From assembly GCA_030642205.1 (NCBI GenBank), contig DAOWOF010000078.1:1-9210 (forward strand): a stretch of 9,210 nt of DNA. The letters are read 5' to 3'. The notes beneath the pieces are model-generated. The model was given only the letters and a program-made list of their open reading frames with translations, was not told where the DNA came from and ran no database searches. Shown one piece after another: positions 1-7,251 of this stretch. The translations under genes were made by a program, and so were the position numbers. Source of the stretch: Desulfobacteraceae bacterium (GTDB lineage: Bacteria > Desulfobacterota > DSM-4660 > Desulfatiglandales > Desulfatiglandaceae). Positions within the stretch are counted from its first letter, which is position 1. Each line of letters opens with the position of its first letter.

Positions 1-2181
1 AATAAAAGGTTTATTGAGTTGTTTGATTTTTCCTGTTTTGGCAATGCTGTATTGGCATTTGGATGAATTCAGGTCATCTGGATAAAAGCAAGTAGTTCCT
101 TTTTTGAGTATTTCAAGTCCGTTTGAATTTAGCAAATAGCTCAAACCAGCTTCTGAAAAATGATTAATATGCTCAAAATAGAGTTCTTGCCATTTGATAT
201 TTGCTGAAATATAAGCTTCAGCTCGTGGAACTTCAATATAAAAGACTGTGCTGGCATGCGATATTTTTTTTAATTCCTCTATTAGTTTAACCGGCGAATA
301 GATATGCTCAAGAACGTGTGAAAGGATAACAAGATCAACCTTTTTGTCAATTTCTGCAAGTAATTGAAAAACCGGAATAGAAAGGTTCTTCTTTACAAAT
401 GCTCTGCATGCAGCGCTTTTTTCTATGCCAACAAGTATTGCTTTTGTATTATCATTAAGCCATTTAAGCATCCCTCCCTTACCACAACCAAAATCAAGGA
501 TAATTGGTTCAGTGTTTGATATATATTCCTTTAATCGCTTGTAAATTATAGAATATCTTTTATTATCATCTTTTGAGTTGCCGCCAGAACCAGGTGATCT
601 TGAATCAAGATAATATTCATTTAAGCTGTAATATCTTGTAAAATCGCTATCCTTTAATTCAGTGCTATTAAAAATGCTATGGCAATTCTCACACTCTGCA
701 AGAAGCATATTGCCGGATAAATTCAGATCATCAAACAAGGCATAATTCAGACTTGCGATCTTAGTAATTTTATTTCCTGAGCATATGGGACATAATCTCA
801 TTGAATTATCAGGGATCTTTTTTTTGAAATTTTTTCTCTGCTTTATTTTTTGAAGCGCTTGACAGATTTTATCTAGTAATGGATCTTCGGGAAGAGCCTT
901 TCTGTAGTGAAAAGGAGAGCCTCTGGTTTGTGCGAAAAAAGCAGGGGGCAATTTGGAAAGATCAATGTCTTCAAGCCTCTTATCCGATGTTATATATGAT
1001 AATAATTGATGAGCCTCTAAAGAATTGCCATATGAGTTTAACAAAAGAGATGTTGTTGAATTTATGGGAATCTTATCAATTGGTAATAATTCAAGACAAT
1101 GTTTTCTTTTTTTGAGTGTTAACGTCTCCTCATACAGCCTATGCCATTTTTGGACAGTTGTTTGAATCTTGAATTGAGATTCTACATAATCCTTGCCAGC
1201 AGCAGCCATTTTTTCCCTGATTTGCGGATTATTCTCAAGAAATTGGAGGGCTTGAACAAACTCATACTTGTTATGTGCAATAATGCCGGTTTTTCCATCT
1301 TTAATAAGTATTTTTTCACATCCGTTGTTCATTACAACAGGCACGGCTCCACATGCCATGGCCTCCAGGAGAATTTGTTCTCCGGTTCCATAGTGGGTAT
1401 TATTCAAGGGATACATGAAAATATGCAGATCCAGAAGTAATTCAAAAACATTACTAACGACTCCCCGAATATCAAATAAATGGGCAATTCCTCTTTCAGA
1501 GACCTCCTTTTTAAACTCAACATCATATGGCCCTCCGCATACAAGAAGTGGGGAATCAATGATTGCAGCTTCATTCCAGATTGAAATGAAGTCTTTATGC
1601 ATTTTACTATAATCAACGGTTCCAATATAGCCTACTCGCAGTTGCTCTGGTTTATGGCGCTTTCCTGGAAGATTGGGCGGGGTTCCAGCATTACTCTGAA
1701 TGGTCCTGATATGAGTCTTTATCTTTTTGCAATCGGTGGTGATAAATAATGCTTCTTTGCTGTAGGGAGTCGCTAAAACAAATAAATCAGGAAAATCGAT
1801 AATAGGGCTGAAGAAGATCTGAGGGGCAAACATTCCGTTTACATGGGACCAGAGTACTGTCCGCATTTCCGGAAGTAATCTGGCAGAAAGAAAAGCGTGC
1901 AGTAACGGGTGATTCCACCAGTGTATATGAACAATATCACAATTTTCAAGAAGAGTATAAAGATGCGTCTTATTATTCCAGCAATTATCAAAATAATGAA
2001 ATCTATTCTCAATGCACCAGGTTCTCATAAGATCATTAAGCGGTTCCAGTGTTGCCAGAGAGTGTGTGTAGCCGCCTTCGAAATTACTGTTTTTAATAAT
2101 TGAGCGTAAGACAGTTCCTACTCCTCCACCAGTGTGAGGAGCCAGGTGCAGAATAGTAATTGGTTTTTGATTATTTATCAT
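1..2181 (-). CDS. Glycosyltransferase (GT4-like) fused to zinc-ribbon SAM methyltransferase, C-terminus off window
   Basis: An uninterrupted reading frame starts at the ATG at 2181 and runs 727 codons to the left edge without a stop, so the C-terminus is missing. Residues 1-350 look like a GT-B fold glycosyltransferase: a glycine-rich N-terminal loop HLAPHTGGGVG (12-22), the second-domain start RVGYIG (182-187), LLVCGGP (212-218) and the donor-site motif EQILLEAMACGAVPVV (268-283). The first Glu of the usual EX7E pair is not evident; E273 is the conserved one. A helical, charged linker (about 350-450) leads to a Cys4 ribbon (C464, C467, C497, C500), then a class I SAM methyltransferase with motif I ILDFGCGKGG (561-570) and HVLEHI (622-627). 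The likely job is to add a sugar to a growing surface glycan and methylate it, in the cytoplasm or at the inner membrane face. It follows the last radical SAM gene by three bases (a second stop, TAA), with only a weak ribosome site, so it is probably coupled to it. Sugar and acceptor are unknown. I see no stop between the two domains; an internal Met at 461 has no good ribosome site. Confidence 0.88.
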   Translation of the reverse strand, partial: MINNQKPITILHLAPHTGGGVGTVLRSIIKNSNFEGGYTHSLATLEPLNDLMRTWCIENRFHYFDNCWNNKTHLYTLLENCDIVHIHWWNHPLLHAFLSARLLPEMRTVLWSHVNGMFAPQIFFSPIIDFPDLFVLATPYSKEALFITTDCKKIKTHIRTIQSNAGTPPNLPGKRHKPEQLRVGYIGTVDYSKMHKDFISIWNEAAIIDSPLLVCGGPYDVEFKKEVSERGIAHLFDIRGVVSNVFELLLDLHIFMYPLNNTHYGTGEQILLEAMACGAVPVVMNNGCEKILIKDGKTGIIAHNKYEFVQALQFLENNPQIREKMAAAGKDYVESQFKIQTTVQKWHRLYEETLTLKKRKHCLELLPIDKIPINSTTSLLLNSYGNSLEAHQLLSYITSDKRLEDIDLSKLPPAFFAQTRGSPFHYRKALPEDPLLDKICQALQKIKQRKNFKKKIPDNSMRLCPICSGNKITKIASLNYALFDDLNLSGNMLLAECENCHSIFNSTELKDSDFTRYYSLNEYYLDSRSPGSGGNSKDDNKRYSIIYKRLKEYISNTEPIILDFGCGKGGMLKWLNDNTKAILVGIEKSAACRAFVKKNLSIPVFQLLAEIDKKVDLVILSHVLEHIYSPVKLIEELKKISHASTVFYIEVPRAEAYISANIKWQELYFEHINHFSEAGLSYLLNSNGLEILKKGTTCFYPDDLNSSKCQYSIAKTGKIKQLNKPFI

Positions 2182-2184
2182 TTA

Positions 2185-3447
2185 TCAGTTTTTGATATCA
2201 GGTTTGAGTGTGGAATAGGAACCGCAATAACGATGAATAGCATGCTTTATACATCGTTTGCATAGATCGCAATCTCTACGTATATTCATTATTGAATCAA
2301 TACTGGTTTCAAGAAAATTGTCAACTGCGCGATTTTTATCCGGGTAGAAAAACATCATACAATTACTTACTGAAAGATCTGAATTAATATGGATTGAACG
2401 AAATGCGTCACAGGGAAGCGCTATTTCATTTTGAGCGATTCTAATACCTTCATCAAGATTTAACAGCATCTTTTTTTGAGCTTTTTGTGCGGAAGGTGGA
2501 AGCGGAATTCCTTCCTGATATCTTAAAACATCGTCAAGTGATATGAGATAGGCATAAACAGGGTGAAATTCAATAGATAGCTTTTTGCAGAGGTTTTGAA
2601 ACTTTAAAAGACTTTTACCTGTACTATGCTTATAAAGATGGTAATAAAGTTCCAGCTTCATCTCCGGATAATAAGTTTGTCTTAGCAACGCAACTTGTTT
2701 GAGGTTATTAATAAATACATCCCAGTCTCCGCCAGTATGCGCTATTTCATATTGTTTCCCCCACCCGGAGGCAGATATGCGAAACCATTCCGGCCGGGAT
2801 TCAATGATTTTTTGATAATTAACCTTAAGGTTAAGATTACTCGATACCGCGCTGTAAATGTGGTTTTCTCGCGCATAACGTATCATTTCCGGTAATTTAT
2901 TATTTAAAGTAGGCTCCCCCCACTGATAGAGTTGAATGTTGCCAACAAAAGGATCCTCAACCTTAATCTTGTCAATTATTTTACAGAAAGCTTCAAGCGG
3001 CATAAGTTTGACAGAAGGGCTATTCTTTGTTTTTGAGGCCCGGGGACAAGATATGCACTTAAGATTGCAGCTTCCTGAAATATCAATTGAGTAGTCCCTT
3101 GGTTTAAGAGATGAGTAGTGGATAAAATCTTCACCTTGCTTTAATCCATATTTTTGACATGTATCACTAATTTCTTGTTCATAGAAAAAAACAGAAATAA
3201 TGATGAATAGTTTTCCCTCTGGTATCTCAGAAATAATAGATGGGCTTTCTACTCTGATTCCTGCAATTGATTGCCCTGACATATCATAAGAATTATCAAT
3301 ATATCCTGATGGAATAATACCATTTTCATGTAATATACGGGCTATGCCTCTGCCCTGATTGCCAGCGCCCCAAATATAGAGGTTTTTATTTTGTAATATA
3401 ATGCGGAGTTTATTAAGAGAGATTCTAATAAGTTCTTTATGAAGCAC
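2185..3447 (-). CDS. Radical SAM protein with N-terminal Rossmann-like domain and SPASM-like C-terminus (third paralogue)
   Basis: I start this 420-residue protein at the GTG at 3447, because that start has a strong GGGGGAG site seven bases upstream and gives a length matching its two neighbours (417 and 426). The frame stays open to an ATG at 3570, but that would overlap the upstream gene by 134 bases and add 41 residues with no counterpart in the paralogues. Domains: a Rossmann-like segment with YIWGAGNQGRG (24-34) and an acidic residue D51 after strand 2; the radical SAM [4Fe-4S] motif C127-x3-C131-x2-C134; WGEP (176-179); and the block GWGKQYEIAHTGG. The C-terminal cysteines are C346, C363, C396, C399, plus C393 and C408 peculiar to this copy or not strictly aligned. 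The radical SAM family cleaves S-adenosylmethionine to a 5'-deoxyadenosyl radical; the substrate here is unknown, but neighbours point to glycan or nucleotide-sugar modification. It overlaps the preceding gene by 11 bases. Confidence 0.87.
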   Translation of the reverse strand: MLHKELIRISLNKLRIILQNKNLYIWGAGNQGRGIARILHENGIIPSGYIDNSYDMSGQSIAGIRVESPSIISEIPEGKLFIIISVFFYEQEISDTCQKYGLKQGEDFIHYSSLKPRDYSIDISGSCNLKCISCPRASKTKNSPSVKLMPLEAFCKIIDKIKVEDPFVGNIQLYQWGEPTLNNKLPEMIRYARENHIYSAVSSNLNLKVNYQKIIESRPEWFRISASGWGKQYEIAHTGGDWDVFINNLKQVALLRQTYYPEMKLELYYHLYKHSTGKSLLKFQNLCKKLSIEFHPVYAYLISLDDVLRYQEGIPLPPSAQKAQKKMLLNLDEGIRIAQNEIALPCDAFRSIHINSDLSVSNCMMFFYPDKNRAVDNFLETSIDSIMNIRRDCDLCKRCIKHAIHRYCGSYSTLKPDIKN

Positions 3448-4690
3448 TCCTTTGCTCCCCCATGGAGATAATTTTTTCAGCAAGATAAACACCGGTAAAT
3501 TGATGAAGTCCTTTTTCTTTGCACTGTTTGCAAAAATTGCTGGTAATTCGCGTTTGCAAAATTTCTTCAAGCGGAGTTGAAAGAAAGTTATTAGTTATGA
3601 AAGGTTTATAGTATACTCCGCAAAAACGCACTTTTTTATCCCAGGTAATAGGCAGGCATCGTTCCTCCGGACAGCGGTTTTCTTTAAGCATCAATGCTTT
3701 TTCTATACCTTTATCTAGTCCCATTAAAAGTAAATCCATTGTTTTTTGAGCATTTTTGGAAAGATCTTTGTTGTCGATATAGTTCCAGACATTATCCAGT
3801 GGATAGAGGTAGGCCGGACTGGGCCTGAAAATAAAATCAAGTTCCTCACAAAGATTTTTCATCTTTATATAATCATCTCCACAATTATGTTTGTAGAGAT
3901 GATAGTTAAGGATGACTTGCATCTCCGGATGATATCTTTTACGTAGTTCGGCAAGTCTGTGAAGATTATTTAAAAATCTTGTCCATTTTCCACCAGTATG
4001 AGTTATTTCATAACTCTTGCCATAACCTGATGCAGATATTTTGAACCAGTCCAGTTTTGCTTCTACAACTTCTTTATAGCCGTCTCTTACATTGAGATTA
4101 GATGAGATCGCGGTAAGCACCTTTGCTTCTTTTGTTATCCTTATAATTTCCGGCAAATCTTTGTTAAGTAATGGCTCTCCCCATGTATATAACTGGATAC
4201 TTCCAAGAAATGGAAGCTCTTTCAGCAACTTGTTGAGGATAAGCTGGTATACGTCACTGCTCATAAATCCAATAGGAGGATGATTGTTCATATTGCCATG
4301 CGGACAGGAAATGCATTTTAGATTACAAGCTCCGGAGATATCAATACTTGGATCAATATCATTCAAATCATAGCTCATCACATAATGAGTGTCTTTAATT
4401 AATCCCGCATCAACACAGGTTTTTTCAATTTCAAGATCGTAATGCCCGGAAGAGATAATTATTATTTGCTCATAAACAGAATATTCTTTTATGGCCTTTT
4501 GAGCTGATAGTATTGGATATCCAAGCGCTGTTTTTCCATGTAAAGATTTACTTGAATCAAGAAACGCGGTAATTTTAATATTATATCTTTCAAGGGCGCG
4601 ACAGGTTCCTTGCCCAACAATCATTGCGCCCCAAATATAGACTTGTTTATGAGCAATAATATCTCTTAGATCTTTTATATTTTTTTTCAT
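3437..4690 (-). CDS. Radical SAM protein with N-terminal Rossmann-like domain and SPASM-like C-terminus (second paralogue)
   Basis: A 417-residue protein collinear along its whole length with the genes on either side. The N-terminal Rossmann-like domain carries YIWGAMIVGQG (18-28), D45 after strand 2 and a second hydrophobic strand IIIISSG (76-82). The radical SAM core has C122-x3-C126-x2-C129, then WGEP (170-173), a SSNLN segment, and GYGKSYEITHTGG. The C-terminal iron-sulfur region has C340-x16-C357 and C387-x2-C390 (CKQC); the extra Cys seen near the end of both sister proteins is absent here (HQFTG instead of a Cys). This suggests one auxiliary [4Fe-4S] cluster with four cysteines. There is no signal peptide or membrane segment, so it should be cytoplasmic. 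Its ATG overlaps the TGA of the upstream paralogue by four bases (ATGA), the usual sign of translational coupling. Function is unknown beyond radical SAM chemistry in a glycan gene setting. Confidence 0.88.
   Translation of the reverse strand: MKKNIKDLRDIIAHKQVYIWGAMIVGQGTCRALERYNIKITAFLDSSKSLHGKTALGYPILSAQKAIKEYSVYEQIIIISSGHYDLEIEKTCVDAGLIKDTHYVMSYDLNDIDPSIDISGACNLKCISCPHGNMNNHPPIGFMSSDVYQLILNKLLKELPFLGSIQLYTWGEPLLNKDLPEIIRITKEAKVLTAISSNLNVRDGYKEVVEAKLDWFKISASGYGKSYEITHTGGKWTRFLNNLHRLAELRKRYHPEMQVILNYHLYKHNCGDDYIKMKNLCEELDFIFRPSPAYLYPLDNVWNYIDNKDLSKNAQKTMDLLLMGLDKGIEKALMLKENRCPEERCLPITWDKKVRFCGVYYKPFITNNFLSTPLEEILQTRITSNFCKQCKEKGLHQFTGVYLAEKIISMGEQRSAS
3455..3461 (-). promoter_or_regulatory. 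Ribosome binding site supporting the GTG start at 3447
   Basis: On the minus strand GGGGGAG lies seven bases before a GTG at 3447. It sits inside the last codons of the upstream radical SAM gene, whose TAA ends at 3437, so termination and restart happen within a few bases of each other. This decides the start between the GTG (420 residues, like the paralogues) and the more distant ATG at 3570. Confidence 0.65.
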
Positions 4691-5967
4691 AAATGATCTC
4701 TTAAAGATCCTTTTAGGGAAATTATTTTTTCATCCCCGTAAATACAGTATACTCGGTGGATGCCTTTTTCTTTACACTTCTTACAGAAATCATTATTATT
4801 ACGGGCTCTTATCAGGTCTTCTTGAGAAACAGAAAGGAAATCTTTTTCTACCAGATTCAGTCCTGGACGATACCACTCCATACATTGTGCGACATGTAAA
4901 TCCCAGTTAATCCAAAGGTGATCTTCATAATAACAAGGCCGTATTATTTCTTCAGGTGACTCAGCAAGCTTTATTGCTTCTTCAACTTTTAAAACCTGAA
5001 GCTTGCGAGTCTGATCAACTGCAGCGTTGACTGGTGTGTGATCCCTGATTTTTTCAATATTATCAAGTGGAGCGAGAGCGGCATGACGATAACGAATTGT
5101 AAAACCAAGCAAATCACATAGTTTTTTTATTTTTATATAATCATCCTGATTATGATTATAGATATGAAAAAAAAGTTCTATAATCATTTCAGGATGATGT
5201 TTTTCACGGTATTTTTTTAGTTTAAAAAGGTTATCATAAAACACATCCCATTTAGCGCCAGTATGGGTTATTTCATAGTTTTTGCCCCATCCGGAATTTG
5301 AGATACGAAACCAGGTTGGTTTTGCGGCGATAACTGCTTCAAAATCCATTTTAAGACTAAGATTAGTTGAAATAGCGCTCAGGAGAGAATATTGGTTCGT
5401 TAGTCTGACTATCTCGGGAAGTTTCTTGTTAAGCAGCGGTTCTCCCCAGTTATAGAGCGAGATAATACCTGTGTATGGATCGTCCTTTAAGATTTTCAGG
5501 ATTAATTTTTCATAGGTTTGCGGTGACATAAAACCAGGGCTTCGATGGTCAGAATAATTTCCTCGGGGGCAGGATATACATTTGAGATTACAGATTCCTG
5601 AAACATCAACCTGATAATTAAAATTTCGCAATTCACCAAAGATCAGAAAGTCATTTATTTTGCGGAAGGAATGCTCTCTGCATATTTTTGAAATTTCGTC
5701 AATGTAGAAACCGGAGGCGATAAGAATAAAGGCATTACTATTTGAGAAACGGTCAAAAAAATCATCTGGGAGCAATATCGGATACCCGAAGGCCTGAGTT
5801 CCCTGAAGGGAAAGACTGCTATCAATAAAACCTGTTTGCTCAATACCTATTCTTTTTAGAACATGGCTTGCAGCATAACCATCGTGGCGGGCTCCCCAGA
5901 TAAACAATTTTCTTTTGGCGATCATTCCCTTAAGAGATGATGGCTCAATATATGTTTTATTTATCAT
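4687..5967 (-). CDS. Radical SAM protein with N-terminal Rossmann-like domain and SPASM-like C-terminus (first paralogue)
   Basis: A 426-residue protein, the first of the three in transcription order. Residues 1-115 form a Rossmann-like domain: FIWGARHDGYA (22-32), D49 after strand 2, GYPIL (61-65) and FILIASG (80-86). The radical SAM motif is C126-x3-C130-x2-C133, followed by WGEP (174-177) and GWGKNYEITHTG. C-terminal cysteines C345-x16-C362 and C395-x2-C398 (CKKC), with C408 near the end, look like a shortened SPASM domain. By eye its core shares roughly half its residues with the 417-residue sister, so the duplication is not recent. The ATG is preceded by AAGG four to five bases upstream, overlapping the stop of the SDR remnant, six bases away. 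It overlaps the next gene by ATGA. Cytoplasmic enzyme of unknown substrate; a nucleotide-sugar or lipid-linked glycan is the most natural guess from context. Confidence 0.88.
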   Translation of the reverse strand: MINKTYIEPSSLKGMIAKRKLFIWGARHDGYAASHVLKRIGIEQTGFIDSSLSLQGTQAFGYPILLPDDFFDRFSNSNAFILIASGFYIDEISKICREHSFRKINDFLIFGELRNFNYQVDVSGICNLKCISCPRGNYSDHRSPGFMSPQTYEKLILKILKDDPYTGIISLYNWGEPLLNKKLPEIVRLTNQYSLLSAISTNLSLKMDFEAVIAAKPTWFRISNSGWGKNYEITHTGAKWDVFYDNLFKLKKYREKHHPEMIIELFFHIYNHNQDDYIKIKKLCDLLGFTIRYRHAALAPLDNIEKIRDHTPVNAAVDQTRKLQVLKVEEAIKLAESPEEIIRPCYYEDHLWINWDLHVAQCMEWYRPGLNLVEKDFLSVSQEDLIRARNNNDFCKKCKEKGIHRVYCIYGDEKIISLKGSLRDHL

Positions 5968-5973
5968 AGCGCC

Positions 5974-6078
5974 TTAATTATTTGATTTATTCCTGCCAGC
6001 AGCAACTGGATTGTATCCAGGGTCAACAAGATTTTTGATGAGATATGCGCCTGCTGCGCCAGTAATAAGAATTGCCAT
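5974..6078 (-). pseudogene. N-terminal remnant of an NAD-dependent epimerase/dehydratase (SDR family)
   Basis: A 34-codon frame from ATG at 6078 to TAA at 5974. Its product begins MAILITGAAGAYLIKNLV and goes on to GYNPVAAGRN, which is the typical opening strand, glycine loop and first helix of an extended SDR sugar-nucleotide epimerase or dehydratase (usually about 300 residues). The glycine loop is damaged: the expected TGxxGxxG reads TGAAGAYL, as if a few residues around the last glycine were lost, and the protein stops before the second NAD-binding strand is complete. It cannot be a working enzyme. It lies between the methyltransferase (100 AT-rich bases upstream with nothing else I recognise) and the first radical SAM gene, six bases downstream. 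It may survive as a short translated leader whose stop feeds ribosomes to the radical SAM start; that role is a guess. Confidence 0.6.
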
Positions 6079-6178
6079 AAAATTATTCCAGCTTTCAAGT
6101 CAGAAATACAAATATGATAATAGATAATTTATCAGGAAAATTTATTTTTTTGTATCGGATTTAGGCAATGGAAACGAT

Positions 6179-7111
6179 CTATATCTCTTTTCTAGCTATA
6201 GCAATAATAGTGCCACTACGATTAAAGATCTTCTCTACGAATACTGCAGGTAATGATGAGATTAAGAAAAAAGAAGCAATGAATAAATTTAATATTTTGA
6301 CTAATTGATTGGATTTTATCTGTTTTTTTCTTAGAGAGTCAAAAAAAATATTTGGAGTAGTAAATATACAGTTAAGAGCGCTTTGAGTCCAGCCAAGAAG
6401 GTCATATTCCAGTTCTTGATACCACTGATGTTGAATGACGAATCCTTTAGTTTCGAGACAATGCCGCAATGATTGGCTGTCAAAATGAAATAAATGGCGT
6501 GGAATATCGAGATGCAGCCATTTGCTTTTAAATATCCATGATTGAAAACTGCTATTATTTGGAACTGCAATAATTAATTTCCCATTTGGTTTAAGCAATG
6601 TTTTTATTTGATGAAGTATCAAATTTGGATTTCGCATATGTTCCAATGTGTGCCACATAGTAATACAATCAAATGATGCGTAATCAGCTAGATCTTCCAG
6701 ATCTTCCTTTATAATAAGGCCTTTCGTTAATTTTAAGTTGGGATTTATTTCTGTTCCTGCAACATCCCATCCGGCATCTTTTATTGCTCGAATAAAAGAC
6801 CCATCTCCACATCCAATATCAAGGAGCCTGTCTCCATCTCTATCTTTTGTTGCAGATAGAACTATCTTTATACGTCGTTTTATGCAGTGATTTTCAGTAA
6901 AGCCGTGGCGATTTCCATAATAGGAGTTATCATAATAAGGCATTAAGTTTTTTGGCTGGGGGAATGTTTGCCCAAGTCCACACCTGGAACATTTATATAT
7001 GACAAAATTTTCATTTGTCATTGTATCCTGAACCTTTGAATAGTGAATTGATAACTTGTTTTTGCAAATATTACAGGTTTGTGAATTAATGATATCCTCT
7101 TTTTTGAACAT
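6179..7111 (-). CDS. Class I SAM-dependent methyltransferase with N-terminal zinc ribbon
   Basis: A 310-residue protein. The N-terminus holds a Cys4 ribbon (C13, C16, C41, C44; CNIC and CSRCG), then a YYDNSYYG segment, SAM-binding motif I LLDIGCGDGSF (96-106), acidic E121 after strand 2, and HTLEHM (154-159), which is the common layout of ribbon-bearing methyltransferases found in polysaccharide clusters. A hydrophobic stretch at about 270-292 could anchor the C-terminus at the inner membrane. The likely reaction is methyl transfer from S-adenosylmethionine to a sugar hydroxyl or carbon of a surface glycan or its precursor; the acceptor cannot be read from the sequence. The start at 7111 has AAGGA eleven bases upstream, a rather long spacing. 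It is the first complete gene after the repeat-rich gap, so a promoter may lie in that gap, but I see no convincing -35/-10 pair. Confidence 0.88.
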   Translation of the reverse strand: MFKKEDIINSQTCNICKNKLSIHYSKVQDTMTNENFVIYKCSRCGLGQTFPQPKNLMPYYDNSYYGNRHGFTENHCIKRRIKIVLSATKDRDGDRLLDIGCGDGSFIRAIKDAGWDVAGTEINPNLKLTKGLIIKEDLEDLADYASFDCITMWHTLEHMRNPNLILHQIKTLLKPNGKLIIAVPNNSSFQSWIFKSKWLHLDIPRHLFHFDSQSLRHCLETKGFVIQHQWYQELEYDLLGWTQSALNCIFTTPNIFFDSLRKKQIKSNQLVKILNLFIASFFLISSLPAVFVEKIFNRSGTIIAIARKEI

Positions 7112-7190
7112 ATTATGGGAGATCCTTATTCTTGAAAAATAGGGAACGACCTTAGCTACTTAAAAACTGTCCATTTTTATTAGGCACTCC

Positions 7191-7231
7191 ATGCAACTTG
7201 CATTATTTTTAGAAGTTATTTGTAAATAACT
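7191..7231. repeat. Two short perfect palindromes
   Basis: ATGCAA-c-TTGCAT at 7191-7203 and AGTTATTT-gt-AAATAACT at 7214-7231 are perfect inverted repeats with one- and two-base centres. They lie upstream of the zinc-ribbon methyltransferase gene, so they could be protein-binding operators or just part of the repeat element next to them. Loops this short make them poor RNA hairpins. Confidence 0.5.
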
Positions 7232-7251
7232 CAGACATCTCGCATCTAATC

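Noticed and set aside
879..2103. Several plus-strand and minus-strand frames of 64-99 codons
   Set aside because: They lie antisense to or out of frame with the continuous glycosyltransferase-methyltransferase frame, whose motifs are clear; their products show no recognisable features.
3448..3570. N-terminal extension of the third radical SAM protein from ATG 3570
   Set aside because: It overlaps the upstream gene by 134 bases, has no counterpart in the paralogues, and a better ribosome site serves the GTG at 3447.
2185..5967. RiPP (peptide) maturation cluster built around SPASM radical SAM enzymes
   Set aside because: No small precursor-peptide frame with repeats or a leader, no peptidase or transporter and no RRE-type domain is visible; the neighbours are glycan enzymes. 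The 34-codon frame at 5974-6078 is an SDR remnant rather than a precursor.
7112..7200. Sigma-70 promoter before the methyltransferase
   Set aside because: TGGACA- and TTGCAT-like -35 boxes exist but no -10 box lies at a suitable distance.
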